This document shows, piece after piece, positions 32,435-41,879 of a stretch of 64,000 bases of DNA (within the stretch, counting starts at the first letter, position 1; every line of letters starts with the position of its first letter). The position numbers and the translations under genes are program-made. The DNA is taken from the NCBI RefSeq assembly GCF_905404315.1, contig NC_066286.1:5153501-5217500 (forward strand). The letters run 5' to 3'. Source of the stretch: Leptidea sinapis. Taxonomy: Eukaryota; Arthropoda; Insecta; Lepidoptera; Pieridae. The notes beneath the pieces are model-generated. The model was not told the origin of the DNA. It worked only from the letters and a program-made list of their open reading frames with translations, and made no database searches.

Positions 32435-32640
32435 CGGGCTGGTATCATGCCTTATGGGATTCTGTTTTGGGGAAAAGCGGCTGGTATTCACAGTAGGTTT
32501 GTTTTACAAAAACGGACGCGACAATCAATTTACCAGCTACGTTCAAGATTTTCCTAAGGTTCTTTAATGCTATAAATATTTTAACAATTGCTTCTTAATA
32601 TATGCCTTTTAAATTCTCATCTCTTGAGGAACGCATTTAT
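32435..32640 (+). pseudogene. LINE RT fragment (thumb)
   Basis: The plus strand reads Y-G-I-L-F-W-G-K-A-A-G-I-H-S-R-F-V-L-Q-K near 32455-32515, the jockey/CR1 thumb signature (Y-G-x-x-x-W-G). Unrelated sequence interrupts it at about 32640. The C-terminal part reappears at 33089. Confidence 0.7.
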
Positions 32641-32644
32641 ATTA

Positions 32645-33085
32645 TGTCGGATCAAATCCTGATATAATATATATGATTTTTATGTAATAAATACCAGGAC
32701 TAATCTAGTTCAAAACGGCTTGCTGTCTTTATCTAAATTTCGAAGATTTTATATTAAACAATTTCGAAATAATAATTAGTCTTCCATATTTTTATTAATA
32801 TTTAATTCGTATCCATCCCGAGCGATATTGTTTTAACGCAAGCTGTGTTTGCCTGTAATTGGGTCTGCATCTCTATTTATAAATATGAATGTGAATTCTG
32901 GTCGTATCTAGTCTATTGGCAAACCTTATAAATAAATAAATCTAAGTCAGAATTTAAATTTGTTTGAATAGACATGTGACATTCATAACTTCAACATAAG
33001 AATAATCACGGACGGGCGCAAACACTATTGTGCCTGCATTTTGTTGAATAAATAAATCATTCATTCACTCATAAGACATAAACAT
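32645..33085. other. Interrupting sequence inside a LINE remnant
   Basis: Two short AAATAAAT-type tails (about 32928-32943 and 33048-33060) suggest that one or two small retroposon ends inserted here. Confidence 0.4.
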
Positions 33086-33088
33086 AAA

Positions 33089-33460
33089 TTGTGGTCTGAT
33101 TATTATAGTTTGCAAAAAGTAGATTCTTCGTTTCTAGGAATGGGTGTCCGCATTTGTAATAAAATACCTATTTGCCTGTTGGAAATTCCTTTTGGTAAAT
33201 TTAAATCGGTAATTAAGAACGTTTTAATTAAAAGGGCTTATGACACAGTAAATGATTACCTGAACGAAAGCGCTCGGTCGCTTATCGAAAGACTAAGAGC
33301 AATTATACTTACTGTTTAAAAATTACTACAAATTTAATTGAAATTTACAATCGCAACAATATAAAGTAGTTTAATTTAGATTACAAATTTGTTTACAAAA
33401 TTTTGACAAGTCCCTACAAGTGTATGTAAATACCCAAGTGCTGAATAAATATTATTGTTT
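33089..33460 (+). pseudogene. LINE RT C-terminus
   Basis: The 76-codon frame (33089-33319) reads F-L-G-M-G-V-R-I-C-N-K-I-P, then F-K-S-V-I-K-N-V-L-I and A-Y-D-T-V-N-D-Y-L-N. This matches the C-terminal pattern of family A (C-F-Y-N-K-I-P-E-N and Y-Y-Y-I-N-D-F-L-N at 48049-48417). An AT-rich UTR follows. Together with 32435-32640 it is one split LINE copy. Confidence 0.7.
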
Positions 33461-33464
33461 CATT

Positions 33465-33820
33465 ATTTTTTAGCAATCTATGTAAAGTAATGTAGCAAAA
33501 AATACTCAACCTCATAGCTATTCAGTAAGTTATAGACAAATATAAATAAATTTAAAAAAAGTTTGTTTTTTTAATGCAATAGCTGCATCAAAATATAAAC
33601 GACCACGAAGGTATTATAAGCGATATATACCTATAGATATTTTATCTTGATATAAAAGAGTGGCAATAAGTTTCTTGCTACTGCTTCTCATCAGCTCAAC
33701 CCTTTATGAAGTAGCGGTAGATTCAATAAGAAAAATATTTTTTTTTGTCATTCATAAGTGTTATTTCCGTGACCTACGTGAATAAACTGATTTTGATTTG
33801 ATTTGATTTGATAAAATGAG
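33465..33820 (+). mobile_element. LINE family B 3' end, plus orientation
   Basis: It reads AGTGGCAATAAGTTTCTTGC and TTTCCGTGACCTACGTGAATAAA, then a (TTTGA)-type tail TTTTGATTTGATTTGATTTG. This is the reverse complement of the copy at 13293. Confidence 0.8.
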
Positions 33821-33857
33821 TAATAAAGAACTTTCTGGGAATATGTAGGCATAGTAA

Positions 33858-34115
33858 TATTTTATTTATGGAAGAGCAGGACAAACAAGTGTACGGGTCA
33901 CTTGATGTTAAGTGATCACCGCCGCCAACATTCTCTTGTAACACCAGAGGAATTACAGGAAGTTGCTGCCCTTTTAGAAAAGTATACGCGCTTTTTTTGA
34001 TGGTACCCATGTTGTATTGTCCTGGAAATACTGAACAAGGTAGCTCATTCCACAACTTGGTTATGCGTGGAAGAAAAACTGTGGTAAACTCCACAGATCC
34101 AGATGGTGAGGATTC
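33858..34115 (-). mobile_element. LINE family L1 3' end
   Basis: The minus-strand frame 33774-34094 includes R-I-T-K-L-W-N-E-L-P-C-S-V-F-P-G-Q-Y and A-Y-T-F-L-K-G-Q-Q. The plus strand shows TTTATTTATGGAAGAGCAGG at the 3' end. It is 5'-truncated. Confidence 0.8.
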
Positions 34116-34304
34116 TATTGATATTTAAAATAAAGTTATATATAAATAAAAATAGACACATTGAAAGATTTGTAAATTGATCTGATTGGAGCATTCACAA
34201 ACTATAACTGAAATTTATAGTTTCTGTAAGAATATAAATGCGTCATTCCTTGCAAAGCTTCCTTGAGGTTCGATTTACAAAATGTCATATAATAAATGTT
34301 ATAT

Positions 34305-34725
34305 ATAAACAGAAATATATTTATTTACCATAGGGAGTGACAATAACATCACATATTGCAACAACACTCGGTAAAAATCATGAATCTACATCAGTCCGTA
34401 CAGGGGCTTTTAAATGATGAGGAGAAGTGATAAGAAACACCCAGCTCATCTTTTAAATCATAAGCCTATTAAATCTAATACTATACAAGTTTAGGTGGCC
34501 TGTGCAGAATCAGACAAGAATGATTCTTGTTTAGTACATTCTTTGGAATCCTTATCCTCCATTATCATACAGTAGTAAGCCTTCTTGACAGAAGAGAAGG
34601 TTTTATATATTTCTTGAATTTGTGCTCATTGAATTCTAGTTTACAGTCTGGTATTTTATTGTAAAAGACATATTAACAATCTGTTACTTTTAAAGTCAAA
34701 TCCCTTACATCTGAGATTGATAAAT
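34305..34725 (-). pseudogene. LINE family B RT C-terminus
   Basis: The minus strand gives Y-N-K-I-P-D-C-K-L-E-F-N-E-H-K-F-K-K-Y-I-K, then the 3' UTR with a worn CTCATCTTTTAAATCATAAG block as in other family B copies. Several stops break it. Confidence 0.65.
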
Positions 34726-34824
34726 ATTAATATAAATGATTGATAAAATTAAATTTTATACCACAACCTAAGAGTTCAACAAGACCCATGAGACCAACCA
34801 AGATTTTCAAACGATACGTCGCTG

Positions 34825-34905
34825 GAATGGTTGGCTCTTGGTAAGAGTGCTCAGACAGAAGCCAAGAGGTTGCGGATTCGAGTCCCGCAATGCTCATAAA
34901 AGACA
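34825..34905 (+). mobile_element. tRNA-derived SINE head, family S2
   Basis: TTGGCTCTTGGTAAGAGTGC and GGTTGCGGATTCGAGTCCCG supply A- and B-box-like segments. The tail is cut short. Confidence 0.6.
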
Positions 34906-34924
34906 TATTACTTAACAATTATGA

Positions 34925-35115
34925 AAATAATAATAATATTGACACACTTTTACACTAATTATCTTGGCCCAAATTAGGCATATAGCCTGTGTTATGGGTT
35001 GCAAGACAACGATATATTTAATACAATATACTTACTTAAACATACATAAATACATATAAACATCCATGACTCGGAAACAAACATCCACATTCATCATATA
35101 AATGCAAAAATGAAT
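34925..35115 (-). mobile_element. SINE family F, headless
   Basis: It contains ATATTGACACACTTTTACAC and TCCATGACTCGGAAACAAAC, the reverse complement of the family F tail and body. The tRNA-like head is missing. Confidence 0.75.
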
Positions 35116-35119
35116 ATCC

Positions 35120-35575
35120 CATAAAAAAAAGAGTTGACTTAATTTTATACGTGCCCTTGCCATAGTGACCTTAATAGAGACATTTACAATTTAAAAGACA
35201 CAATTGTATTAGCATAATATATGGACACCATCCAACGGCCTGCTAAATATTCTGCCGGCACACAACCAAGAGCCTTTTCCAGCGATCTTCGTTGAAATTT
35301 TCAAGTCGAGTTGAAGAGATTTGCATCACAAAGACTGTTTGTATGAATGTATATAGCGCTTGTATTTATCGCTATTCTGATTGTAATGCATAAATTTAGT
35401 GCTCTCAGTAAATCTGTGCTGGAGCTCCTTTTATCATTAAATGGAAAACGCTTTCAAGATTCTATTTCAATCAGAACGTATATTTTAATGATGTTATTTC
35501 AGTTAATAATGGGTTTTGAGAAATCTACTGACGGCATGTTGTAAATAAGAAAAAAATATATTGTCTTATATTGAA
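35120..35575. other. No recognised feature
   Basis: AT-rich. A 65-codon frame at 35347-35544 has no recognised signature. Confidence 0.4.
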
Positions 35576-35579
35576 AAAA

Positions 35580-36030
35580 TAATTCAAATTCAAATTCAAA
35601 TATTTTTTTTTGAAACATAGGATTCAAAATAACTTATTGAACGACTATAACTACTATAACCAGAGCGACTATAACCTACTCATTCAAAATAGACTGCCTC
35701 AGATCTGAGAACAACGGGCGCAAGAAACTCGTCGGTCTTTTTTTTATAAGAACATCGAATACAATGTAATATATCGAACGCACTTATAATTTTACCTGAG
35801 GGTGTCCGCTTCACTGGCAGTCTGCGGTATCGCTAACAAAATCGTTTATGTTATAATAAACTTTTATATTGTAAAAACACAAATACATCACTCAATAAAA
35901 GACTTACTAACTCGACTTAACCGAGTAGGCATAACAAGTTTATGTTTTTTCCTCGTGTTAAAATTATAATTTTCACAGTTTCTAGCAAATCTCTCAATGT
36001 GCTTATGAACATATAAGACGGTAAGTCTCA
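35580..36030 (-). mobile_element. LINE family A 3' end
   Basis: TTCAAATTCAAATATTTTTT, ACTCGACTTAACCGAGTAG and ATGTGCTTATGAACATA are the family landmarks. There is a local duplication of ACTATAAC(C) near 35645-35675. Confidence 0.8.
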
Positions 36031-36059
36031 TATGCGATGGATATTGTATTAAGTACAGA

Positions 36060-36400
36060 ATTTTTGTTTATGATAATAAGGGACGAGACGAGCAGGACGT
36101 TCAACTGATGGATAATTAATTAATACGCCTTGCCCATTACAATGCATTTCCGCTCAGGATTCTATCTATATATCTAGCACGCGTCACCTTGAGACACAAG
36201 ATATTAAGTCTCATTTGCCCAGTAATTTCACAAGCTACGGCGCCCTTCAGACCGAAACACAGTAATTCTTACACATTACTGCTTCACGGCAGAAACAGGC
36301 GCCGTTGTAGTACCCATAATCTAGCCGGTATCCTGTGCAAAGCAGCCTCCCACTGGTAAAATCACCTATAAGTCACCTTTTACGACACCCTTGGGCCTGG
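36060..36400 (-). mobile_element. Family D retroposon
   Basis: From GGGACGAGACGAGCAGGACG to GCAGCCTCCCACTGGTAAAA it matches D in reverse. Its middle has been altered around 36160-36180 (TCTATCTATATATCTAG). Confidence 0.8.
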
Positions 36401-36404
36401 GACT

Positions 36405-36810
36405 TCCCTATTCATTTAATGCCCCGGGGAAGCATATAATTGGTTGAATGAATTTAATTATATAACCCTTGTCATTAATATAACCGTACAATCTGTACAA
36501 CTCTCTACTACTAACAAAAATAAGCACTTAATGTAGGAGCGGGTAATATGGCAATAAAAGTGTAACCTGCAAAAAAGTTAACTAAATTAAGTACTGAATG
36601 TAAGCCTTTGAAGCAGTTTTCCAGACGTTTCTTATGGAAAATTAAGGCTTTTCAGGTGAAAATTGCAGGGCTCCGCTCCCGCACCGGATAGTGGCTGAAA
36701 TTTAATCACGGGTAATAGCGATGTTTTTGACATGAATTTATCGTGTCGGATGCGTGTCCTTTACATTTATGCAATACGATATTCCAATATTTTTAGTATA
36801 GTCTAAATTA
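36405..36810. other. No recognised feature
   Basis: CACCTTTTACGACACCCTTGGGC (36376-36398) and GCCCCGGGGAAGC (36421-36433) look repeat-like, but I cannot place them. Confidence 0.35.
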
Positions 36811-36814
36811 TTAA

Positions 36815-36966
36815 TAATAATAATATTGACACACCTTTACACAAATTATCTTGCCCCAAACTAGGCATAGCCTGTACTATGGGTGAAATACAACGATATA
36901 TTTAATACGATATACTAACTAATTAAAAACAAACATCCTAGACTCGGAATCAAACATACATATTAA
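36815..36966 (-). mobile_element. SINE family F tail, cut by a Helitron end
   Basis: ATATTGACACACCTTTACAC and GACTCGGAATCAAACATA are family F in reverse. A Helitron 5' terminus follows directly at 36967. Confidence 0.75.
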
Positions 36967-37515
36967 TCTATATATATAAAAGAAAGTCGTGTTAGTTACA
37001 CTATTTGTAACTCAAGAACGACTTTACCGATATGGCTGAAAATTGGTGAGGAGGTAGCTTAGAGCCAGGAGACAGACATAGGATATAATAAGTCATAAAA
37101 TATCAAAAAAATTACGAAAAAATATTATTATAAAAAAAATATTTTCTGATACCTTTTGTATGGATTGACATTTTGATGACATCTCGAGAATAGAAAGAAT
37201 TCCATAAAGTTTTTTGTTAGTTTCACACTACATGAGTTATAAAATACAACTGACAGTGCACGTCATGTTATTCAAGTTGACCGGTTGGTGTGTTTGTTTC
37301 GAGTTTCTATTAGTTTATTGTGCCGATATTATCATTAACAATTTCACGACCAAGACGATCAAATTATTCCCGACATACGTAATGCAACTAGGATTCGAAA
37401 TATTGCGAATGAAAGGACTGAAGAAGAACAAGAAATTGCAGGTGAAAAGAACCGCGTTAGTATGGATCGTCTTCGTGCTATTTATCACAAGAGCAAAGCG
37501 TAGCAGCCCGTAAAC
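36967..37515 (+). mobile_element. Helitron 5' end with a protein N-terminal fragment
   Basis: It starts A|TCTATATATATAAAAG, followed by AACTCAAGAACGACTTTACC, a Helitron 5' terminus that is frequent in Lepidoptera. At about 37380-37500 one plus frame reads N-A-T-R-I-R-N-I-A-N-E-R-T-E-E-E-Q-E-I-A, in the style of the arginine/glutamate-rich N-terminal region of Helitron Rep-helicase proteins. It is not the 99-codon frame at 37214-37513. No Rep or helicase motif is present, and L1 sequence follows from about 37530. Confidence 0.6.
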
Positions 37516-37524
37516 ACCTTCGTT

Positions 37525-37645
37525 AAACTTCGGCAACGCTTCTGTGATTCCTCTGGTGTTGCAAGAGATTGTGGGCGGTGGTGATCACTTAACACCAGAT
37601 GACCAGTACGCTCGTTTGTCCTCCTATTCCATAAAAAAATAAATA
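37525..37645 (+). mobile_element. LINE family L1 3' end, short
   Basis: GTGATTCCTCTGGTGTTGCA, GAGATTGTGGGCGGTGGTGA and CTCCTATTCCATAAAAAAAT are the L1 3' terminus in plus orientation, with an A-rich tail. Confidence 0.85.
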
Positions 37646-37649
37646 AAAA

Positions 37650-38040
37650 TGATTGCACCTACTGGGATTAGAATCCAGAAATTAATTTAACATTAAATTA
37701 AAATTAACACTTATGGCTTAGGATATAGAAACTCATGTCCTTTGAAATTGTATTAGTGGTAATAATGACCTTGTCTATATGTTACCATGCTAAATTTTGT
37801 CCCCGCTTCTTCTAGAAATTTAGTGACTCGGTAGGTTAACTCTTCTTAAATTAAATATAGTAAATTCAAATTATTTAAATAAATTTTAATTGTTCTTACT
37901 CTTTTCATTAATATAATGCTACTTAGATACTGAAACTTGCATAAATATAAATAAAATAAATATTATTTATGATTTACAGTAGAAAGTCTTCATAATACTA
38001 GCTCTAAAAACGTGTTATTATGAAAAATATTTTATTTATT
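37650..38040. other. No recognised feature
   Basis: AT-rich spacer. Confidence 0.4.
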
Positions 38041-38041
38041 A

Positions 38042-38400
38042 CTAGCTGACCCGACAGACGTTATTCTGTATGTAATAAATAAAATAAGGTTTTTATATGA
38101 ATTTGTCAATAATATATCATAACATCAAAAATTACTTCGTAAAATATGCACCCTGCTGTCGTAATGAAATTGTTTCACAGCAGAACTGTCAAACCGTGCG
38201 TCAATAAATTCTCTCATAGAAATTATGAATGGATACATCAAAGGAAAACCAATTTTGTTATTTTTATTTAATTTAGCAGCATTTTCCTATTTATTCAACT
38301 TTTAAACCTTCTCTGGACTTCCACAAATAATTCAAGACCAAAATTAGCCAAATCGGTCCAGTCGTTCCCAAGGGTTAGCGAGACTAATGAACAGCAATTA

Positions 38401-38439
<39 letters not shown>
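38042..38439 (-). mobile_element. Non-autonomous Helitron, both ends visible
   Basis: On the minus strand it starts TCTATATATATATATATAT, preceded by A, and ends CAGCTAG, followed by T. That is the A|TC...CTAG|T rule of Helitrons. Near the 5' end are CGACTGGACCGATTTGGCT and GGAAGTCCAGAGAAGGTTTA, shared with 40146-40335. A weak short hairpin (CTGTCGGGTCAG) precedes CTAG. Confidence 0.65.
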
Positions 38440-38499
38440 TATAGACGTTTCTTTATACAAATAAATAAACAGCAGAGGAATCACAGGATCGTTGCCGGA

Positions 38500-39225
38500 C
38501 TGATATAGACTTTTTTTTCGCTGAAAAATCCTCATGGATACCAGACAAGTGCGGGGGGGCGCTGTCGGATTTGCCGGACTCTTACCGGCTAAAAACCAGC
38601 GGTGTTCCTCCTCGTCGTCTTCCACCGGAGATGCGGGAACGCTTTCGCACACTTCCACTGCTCCGCCGACGGTTGTCCGGACTCGGACACATCTTGTGGG
38701 GCGCCCACCTGTGGCGCCACTCACCATTCAATGCGTGCTTTGACACGGTACATGCGAGCCGTGTCGGGGGTCTCCTCCAACTGGGCGATGGACCCCCCGG
38801 TTCCACCGCCCGGAAGCCCACATTATGGCGGATTGGGTTCCAAGGGGGATTGCCTTCCCTCACTCTCTCCGCCGCTTACTTTTGCGCCATTCTAATTTTT
38901 TAGAGAGGTTTTATTCCTCGCGAACCCCACCGGAGTATCGGCCCTCGCCCCTGACGCCCACGGGTCAGGGAGCGTGTCGGTCAACGGTTGCCTAAGCCAT
39001 GCTGACAGTCTCGCGACCGACAACCCTTCGCCTCCATCCTAAATAGCCCTTTATTCCCACCCTAGCCCTCTGCTAAATCAGAGGGACACGCAGAGAGACA
39101 CCACCCCTGTGCCGCTCTTAGCCTGTCCTTTATGGGTAGCCCTGTACGGCATAGCCTTGGAGATCCTTGGGACACGCAAGCCCTCCCACCATGACAAGGT
39201 GGCAGCACTTCAACAGTAGTTATCT
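38500..39225 (-). other. GC-rich island, probable LINE-derived
   Basis: This is the most GC-rich stretch of the window. Overlapping frames of 69-110 codons occur on both strands. On the minus strand one frame reads E-D-D-E-E-E-H-R-W-F-L-A-G-K-S-P-A-N-P. The region ends (minus-strand start) with CACCTTGTCATGGTGGGAGG. It is flanked by retroposon pieces, and AGCAGAGGAATCACAGGATC at 38471 resembles the L1 3' end. I favour a LINE UTR or ORF remnant, but a named family is beyond what I can support. Confidence 0.4.
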
Positions 39226-39284
39226 AAAAGCCTCTCATAAACGTCTCAGTTTCGAAAGACAAAGGCATAAATATAGCATATCCA

Positions 39285-39535
39285 AATATTTTTACTATTT
39301 CTGCCATGAAACAGTAATGTGTAAACATTACTCAGTCTGAAAGGTTTCGTAGCTTGTGAAATGACTGGGCAAATGAGACTTATCATCTTATGTCTCAAGG
39401 TGACGAGCGCAATTGTAGTGCTGCTCAGAATTTTTGGGTTTTTCAAAAATCCTGAGTGGCACTGCATTCCAATAGGCATAGCGTATCAATTACCATCAGT
39501 TGAACGTCCTTATAAAAAAAATGTGGCAATTTATG
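39285..39535 (+). mobile_element. Family D retroposon, 5'-truncated
   Basis: It runs from TTTCTGCCATGAAACAGTAA through TGTCTCAAGGTGACGAGCGC to an A tail at about 39520. Confidence 0.8.
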
Positions 39536-39539
39536 GACA

Positions 39540-40055
39540 AATTCGAATTTATTCAGATCACGACAGCTGTAGGGGTCTCGCCTATCGAAATGAATGGTGT
39601 GGTTATCAACGTCACGCATCTAAAAGACCACAGCAATGACAGATTTATTGCACTTAATTACAACAATTACAGATTATTATCGTCTTATTCTTAGGATAAA
39701 TTTCGGCAACATCTACAAACCCAACTAACATAATACTTCGTTAGGTCTAGAAAGGAAGGTTTTACTCAGTAATAAACATAAAAATTTTAGTGAATTCAAT
39801 TAATATTATGTTTTCGTCGAAACGATATCGTAATTATTATCGTGACAAATAAAAGAGAGTCACTTTTCCAACGTTGAAATTAATAATGTCCCGACGACTT
39901 AAATTAAAGAGATTAAATTTTTTTTGTGAGCTCTATTGATTATAACTAAACAATAACGTTTCGAAGCTTTGTCGTTTCTAGTCACGTATTTTAAGTCTGC
40001 TTTTGTAAAGCATAAACAATTAAGAAAATTCAGGCATTTCGGATAAAAGCAATTG
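39540..40055. other. No recognised feature
   Basis: AT-rich spacer. Confidence 0.4.
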
Positions 40056-40059
40056 TTAT

Positions 40060-40145
40060 CAATAATATAATATGGACATGCTCTTACACAAATTATTTTG
40101 CCCAAAACTAGGCAAAGCCTATACAATGGGTACAAGACAACGATA
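40060..40145 (-). mobile_element. SINE family F tail, cut by a Helitron end
   Basis: TCTTACACAAATTATTTTGC and CAAGACAACGATA match family F in reverse and stop exactly at the Helitron terminus. Confidence 0.7.
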
Positions 40146-40335
40146 TCTATATATATCAAAATGAATTGCTGTACGTTAGTCTCGTTAAAACTCGAGAACG
40201 GCTGGACCGATTTGGCTTTAATTTGTTCTTGAATTATTTGTGGAAGTCCAGAGAAGGTTTAAAAGGTGAATAAATATGAAAATGCTCGGAATTAAATAAA
40301 AACAACTATTTTAATTTTTTTTTGAAGTGTCCCCC
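40146..40335 (+). mobile_element. Helitron 5' end
   Basis: A|TCTATATATATCAAAATG is followed by CTCGAGAACGGCTGGACCG and GGAAGTCCAGAGAAGGTTTA. It is the same subfamily as 38042-38439. No 3' terminus was found. Confidence 0.65.
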
Positions 40336-40524
40336 GTCGTTTTACAATCAAATGAAAATAATAGTTTAAAATGAATAACTAATTAGAATATTTATTTCTT
40401 TCTAACTTTCTCAAGAGGTAAAAAATAAACTTAATTTTAGGTAAGTAACTATAGTGGATAGATTAACGAGAGTTGTTAACTATCTATCAGATTATTTTAG
40501 GTAGATTAATAAATCTTAAGTTTT

Positions 40525-40735
40525 AAGAAGGGCGCTGTAGCTACTGAAATTACTGGGCAAATGAGACTTAACATCTTATGTCTCAAGGTGACGAGCGCAA
40601 TTGTAGTGCCGTTCAGAATTTTTGGGATTTTCAAGTATCCTAAGCGACTCTGCATTGTAATGGGCAGGGCGTATCAATTACCATCAGCTGAACGTCATGC
40701 TCGCCTCGTCACTCATTATCATAAAAAAAGAAACT
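40525..40735 (+). mobile_element. Family D retroposon, 5'-truncated
   Basis: It runs from AAGGGCGCTGTAGCTACTGA to ATCAGCTGAACGTCATGCTC and a CATAAAAAAAG tail. Confidence 0.85.
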
Positions 40736-40859
40736 TGTATCTTCCATCGAGTCTTCTCTTGAGAAGGTCTCGGTACGGGGTAAAATGAACCTTCTCCAAT
40801 TTGACACAGAAGACTCAATTTTGCGAGTTTGCCTTAAAAATAAATTTGCCATATCGGGA

Positions 40860-41395
40860 TACTGGGTCTTGAAATCTCAAGGGATTGCCAATTCCGCTGT
40901 ATGACAGCAACGCCAAAATGGCTTCGTAGAAACTGGGTGTCATAAAGGGCACCTCAATATCAGCTCGAACAGAATGACTGCGTACACCACAGAGATGCTC
41001 GAAATTTCGGGGATCCAGTGATCTGTGAACGGCTAGATCACGTGGCATTGTGTGTCTTCCACCGCATTTATCACAGGGAGTGTCTCGACGAGCTGTATGA
41101 TCTATTTCCTGCTGCCGAATTCCACCTTCATACAACACGCTGCAAATTACAATATCATCCACACCATCACGATCACACATCCAAGCTGTGGAATGAACTT
41201 CCTTGTGCGATGTTTCCAGGTTGATACGACATGGGTCCCTTCAAATAAAGCGCGTATACCTTTCGAAAGGGCTGAGGAACACTCCTAGTATTCCTCTGGT
41301 GTTGCGAAAGAATGTGGGCGGCGGTGAATACTTAACAGCAGGTAAAGTAAGCTCATTTGTCCTTCTCTTCCATAAAAAATTCAAGAAGATAGCAC
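40860..41395 (+). pseudogene. LINE family L1 RT C-terminus
   Basis: Three overlapping plus frames (41018-41224, 41052-41288, 41203-41403) carry consecutive pieces of one protein: F-H-R-I-Y-H-R-E-C-L-D-E-L, then K-L-W-N-E-L-P-C-A-M-F-P-G, then the 3' end. At least two frameshifts separate them. The 3' terminus CTCTTCCATAAAAAATTC follows at about 41362-41380. Upstream, 40900-41010 shows more worn RT sequence. It is an old copy. Confidence 0.75.
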
Positions 41396-41399
41396 GTTT

Positions 41400-41815
41400 C
41401 TAATATTTAATCCTTGCAAACAATATTAAATCGTATCCTTAAAAATCAGCCATCTGCCTGTTGGTGGAATTTACACTATGCCATCACCGCTCATGTCAAA
41501 ATGGTCGTCTCGTATCATTTTCATGCATCATTCATACTTATATTTTTAACTTTTAATGATAACGGGACAGAAAACTTATGACTATGGACCTCCACTTCGT
41601 TTGACTTCAACCTCGTATATCACAATAAAAACATTGAAGTATATTAGTTGGCTTTGAGTCGTCGTGAGTGAGTTAATCCACCACAATTTTTTTTAAATAA
41701 AATCAAAATAGAACCTCAATTATAAACTATTATGGAGAATACTGATAGACAAAAGATAATTGTTGGTGCTTCGATATAAAATCCCCAAGCAGTTTTAAAT
41801 AATTACAAGCAGTTA
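41400..41815. other. Upstream region of the chemoreceptor candidate, nothing recognised
   Basis: No repeat is evident. A promoter for the downstream gene could lie here, but no TATA or initiator element stands out. Confidence 0.35.
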
Positions 41816-41879
41816 TACAGTGATAACATCTTTGATAGTATCCAATTTTGTTATTGAATTCAATTTACGCACCGTCATC

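Noticed and set aside
37214..37513. 99-codon plus frame as a membrane protein
   Set aside because: The Helitron-like coding signal is in a different frame over the same bases, so this frame is a shadow.
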